A stretch of DNA of 64,000 bases from NCBI GenBank assembly GCA_014649155.1, contig BMSM01000021.1:52914-116913 (forward strand), given 5' to 3'. Origin of the DNA: Streptomyces griseoviridis. Its GTDB lineage: Bacteria > Actinomycetota > Actinomycetes > Streptomycetales > Streptomycetaceae. How positions within the stretch are numbered: the stretch's first letter is position 1; the number at the start of each line of letters is the position of its first letter. Below the pieces are notes generated by a model. That model ran no database searches and was not told where the DNA came from. It worked only from the letters and a program-made list of their open reading frames with translations. Shown here one piece after another: positions 63,001 to 64,000 of this stretch. A program made the position numbers and the translations under genes.

Positions 63001-64000
63001 GCTGCCCGAGGCCGAGCGGCTGCGCATACTCGTCACCGCGGTGTGCGACGCGGCGGCGGAGACCGCCGGGCGGGCCCGGGGCACCGTGTCCCCGCAGCGG
63101 GCCTTCAAGGAGATCGGCTTCGGCTCGCTCCAGGCCGTGCAGTTGCGGAACCGTCTGGTGGAGGTGACGGGTCTGCCGCTGCCGACCACTCTGGCCTTCG
63201 ACCGCCCGACCCCTGGGGCGGTGGCCCGGTTCGTGCTGGACGAGCTGTCCGGTGGCGCCGAGGAGACCACTGCCGCGGCGGTGGAGGGCCGCGGTCCGGC
63301 CGAGGACGACCCGGTCGTGATCGTCTCCATGGCGTGCCGGCTGCCGGGCGGCATCGCCTCCCCCGAGGACCTGTGGACCTTCGTCGACCAGGGCCTCGAC
63401 GGGATCACCGCGTTCCCCTCGGACCGCGGCTGGAACCTGGCGGGGCTGTACGACCCCGACCCCGAGCGGTCCGGCAAGACCTATGTCCGCGAGGGCGGTT
63501 TCCTCCAGGACGCCACCGGGTTCGACGCGGACTTCTTCCGGATCTCCCCGCGTGAGGCGCTGTCGATGGACCCCCAGCAGCGGGTGTTCCTGGAGACCTC
63601 GTGGGAGCTGTTCGAGCGTGCGAGCGTCGACGTCACCTCGCTGCACGGCAGCAGGACCGGGGTTTTCGCCGGCGTGATGAACCAGGAGTACGGCATGAGC
63701 CTCGCGGGCTCGGACGACGACACGGAGGGCTACCGGAGCACCGGGACGGCCTCCGCCGTCGTCTCGGGCCGGGTGGCCTACACGTTCGGGTTCGAGGGTC
63801 CGGCGGTGACGGTGGACACGGCGTGCTCGTCGTCGCTGGTGGCACTGCACCTGGCCGCCCAGTCACTGCGCTCCGGCGAGTGCGACCTGGCCCTGGCCGG
63901 CGGTGTCGCGGTGATGGCCCAGCCGACGTCCTTCGTGGAGTTCTCGCGGCAGCGGGGGCTGGCACCGGACGCCCGCTGCAAGGCCTTCGCCGCCGCGGCC
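60095..64000 (+). CDS. Ansamycin type I PKS, AHBA loading module and start of module 1 (truncated at window end)
   Basis: 1302 codons are visible and the frame is open to the last base. Domain order: acyl-CoA-ligase-like loading domain (YTSGTTGKPKG near 172, YGSTE near 312, GRIKDLIIRGGENI near 409, catalytic Lys in TGSGKVTRR near 499); a KR-like domain (about 530-960) that keeps Ser/Tyr positions but lacks the catalytic Lys (TVEGAAL) and a good GxGxxG loop, so is inactive; a loading ACP with Ser1011 in GFGSLQ (Gly where Asp is usual); and KS1 (SMACRLPGG, Cys1244 in DTACSSS). This is the RifA/GdmA1-type loading architecture that activates AHBA directly. Start ATG has AGGAG 10 bases upstream. 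Confidence 0.96.
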   Translation, partial: MLRTELIRPLPETLIEHAARLGGKIAFADARRQVSYAELELRTRFIAGHLTGLRVHPGDRAALYLGNCVEMVESYLALTRANVIGVPLNPHCTDAELEFFLSDSGARVVITDATHVEQLQRVLGDAEYPRIVVTGDRRVPAGTVAFEALAGAEPETGARDDLGLDEVAWMLYTSGTTGKPKGVLSTQRNCLWSVAACYVPVPELTADDRVLWPLPLFHSLSHIACVLAVTSVGATARITDGYSADEILSVLREESPTFLAGVPTMYHYLVQAAQQQGVRAPDLRVGLVGGAVTTRSLRASFQETFGVPLLDAYGSTETCGSITINWPTGARVEGSSGLPVPGLNVRLVDPETGRDVPADEEGEVWVSGPNVMVGYHNRPEETAQALRDGWYRTGDLARRDEAGYFTVTGRIKDLIIRGGENIHPGEIEDVLRGVPGVADVAVAGKAHDILGEVPVAFLVPGPEGLDTDALFAACRERLSYFKVPEELYEVTRIPRTGSGKVTRRLLLDRPARLRAAGSSSYEHLFRADWLPLPPEGPAVPGASGAPAGADPAGPRWVIAGEAGADLVAGLESAGAEVTHLVDGVPPAEAAPADVVVVPAGAPDAEPAGLVADVSARVRAWLAQEWPSPARLVVLTRGGVATGPAETPHPAQAAVAGLVRGLRSGHGDRLVHVDLEAAAGSGGTLPAELLRAVAAGDEPQVAVRAGSVVRPSLERLAVRSGGETVFGPARTAVVAGADTVAGAAVARHLVTGHGVRHLVLVGDRGEDDLSVAGLAAELTGLKATVTVTGCDLTDRAALREVLTGLRRPLAGVVHVPSGPFRLAAAQAAALDEVTATVEGAALVLLPSAAGTLGTAHDPEDAAVAAYCDALALRRRAGGRAGLSLSLGPWADEPEATLPSGVGTLALRELLTVVDAALMSGEAVVSSLKLDPMTLHGGDTVPAVLRGLIDTSAGASADTGRAEEFRARLAGLPEAERLRILVTAVCDAAAETAGRARGTVSPQRAFKEIGFGSLQAVQLRNRLVEVTGLPLPTTLAFDRPTPGAVARFVLDELSGGAEETTAAAVEGRGPAEDDPVVIVSMACRLPGGIASPEDLWTFVDQGLDGITAFPSDRGWNLAGLYDPDPERSGKTYVREGGFLQDATGFDADFFRISPREALSMDPQQRVFLETSWELFERASVDVTSLHGSRTGVFAGVMNQEYGMSLAGSDDDTEGYRSTGTASAVVSGRVAYTFGFEGPAVTVDTACSSSLVALHLAAQSLRSGECDLALAGGVAVMAQPTSFVEFSRQRGLAPDARCKAFAAAA

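Noticed and set aside
1..64000. tRNA, rRNA, CRISPR arrays, insertion sequences or prophage genes
   Set aside because: No cloverleaf-like genes, regular spacer-repeat arrays, transposase motifs or phage structural genes were seen; the short tandem repeats at 1611 and 7378 have no CRISPR-like spacers.

Overview
The window is high-GC DNA with Streptomyces-type features: near-exclusive G/C third positions, GTG and TTG starts, four-base ATGA/GTGA overlaps, large LAL, SARP and NB-ARC-TPR regulators, and one rare TTA codon in a regulator. It is very probably a Streptomyces chromosome (inference; no rRNA or other marker gene is present). The 5' end cuts an SDR gene and the 3' end cuts a giant polyketide synthase gene.

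Left part (1-23 kb), housekeeping and accessory operons: SDR and DMT-type transporter genes and a polysaccharide deacetylase; a minus-strand PaoABC/YagTSR-like molybdenum aldehyde oxidoreductase operon with its XdhC-type maturation factor, fronted by five tandem 19-bp repeats and a divergent TetR gene with two palindromic operators; a P450/terpene cyclase pair preceded by a possible 30-residue leader ORF; a large LAL regulator; an orphan CitB-type response regulator divergent from a tctCBA tripartite tricarboxylate transporter operon; and a kdpFABC potassium pump operon that begins with an extra 27-residue membrane peptide gene.

Middle (23-33 kb): a GT-B-like protein and an unknown partner; two divergent NB-ARC-TPR STAND proteins, one with an N-terminal amyloid-motif-like peptide and the other an AfsR-type SARP, the latter followed by a small gene for a secreted peptide; and an aldo/keto reductase with a divergent TetR and paired operators.

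Right part (33-64 kb): the left arm of an ansamycin gene cluster. It encodes a nearly complete aminoshikimate route to 3-amino-5-hydroxybenzoate: a RifN-like kanosamine kinase, RifH-like aminoDAHP synthase, RifG-like aminoDHQ synthase, RifJ-like dehydratase, RifK AHBA synthase, a RifL-RifM fusion and a RifI-like dehydrogenase. It also has a type II thioesterase, an MFS exporter, a Tat-exported BBE-like flavoprotein, a shrunken methylmalonyl-CoA mutase-like protein, and the start of the AHBA-loading PKS (CoA ligase, degenerate KR, ACP, KS). Regulators are a SARP-cyclase-like-ATPase fusion, a LAL protein with a TTA third codon, and an HxlR protein. A six-gene cassette resembling the Bacillus ytm sulfur-amino-acid operon sits between the first two. 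Paired AGGGG motifs spaced 11-12 bp lie in front of the PKS, AHBA synthase, aminoDAHP synthase and BBE/rifN operons, always oriented toward the gene, so they look like the operator of a cluster activator. The amide synthase, transketolase genes and remaining PKS modules are not in the window. The final product cannot be named from this part.
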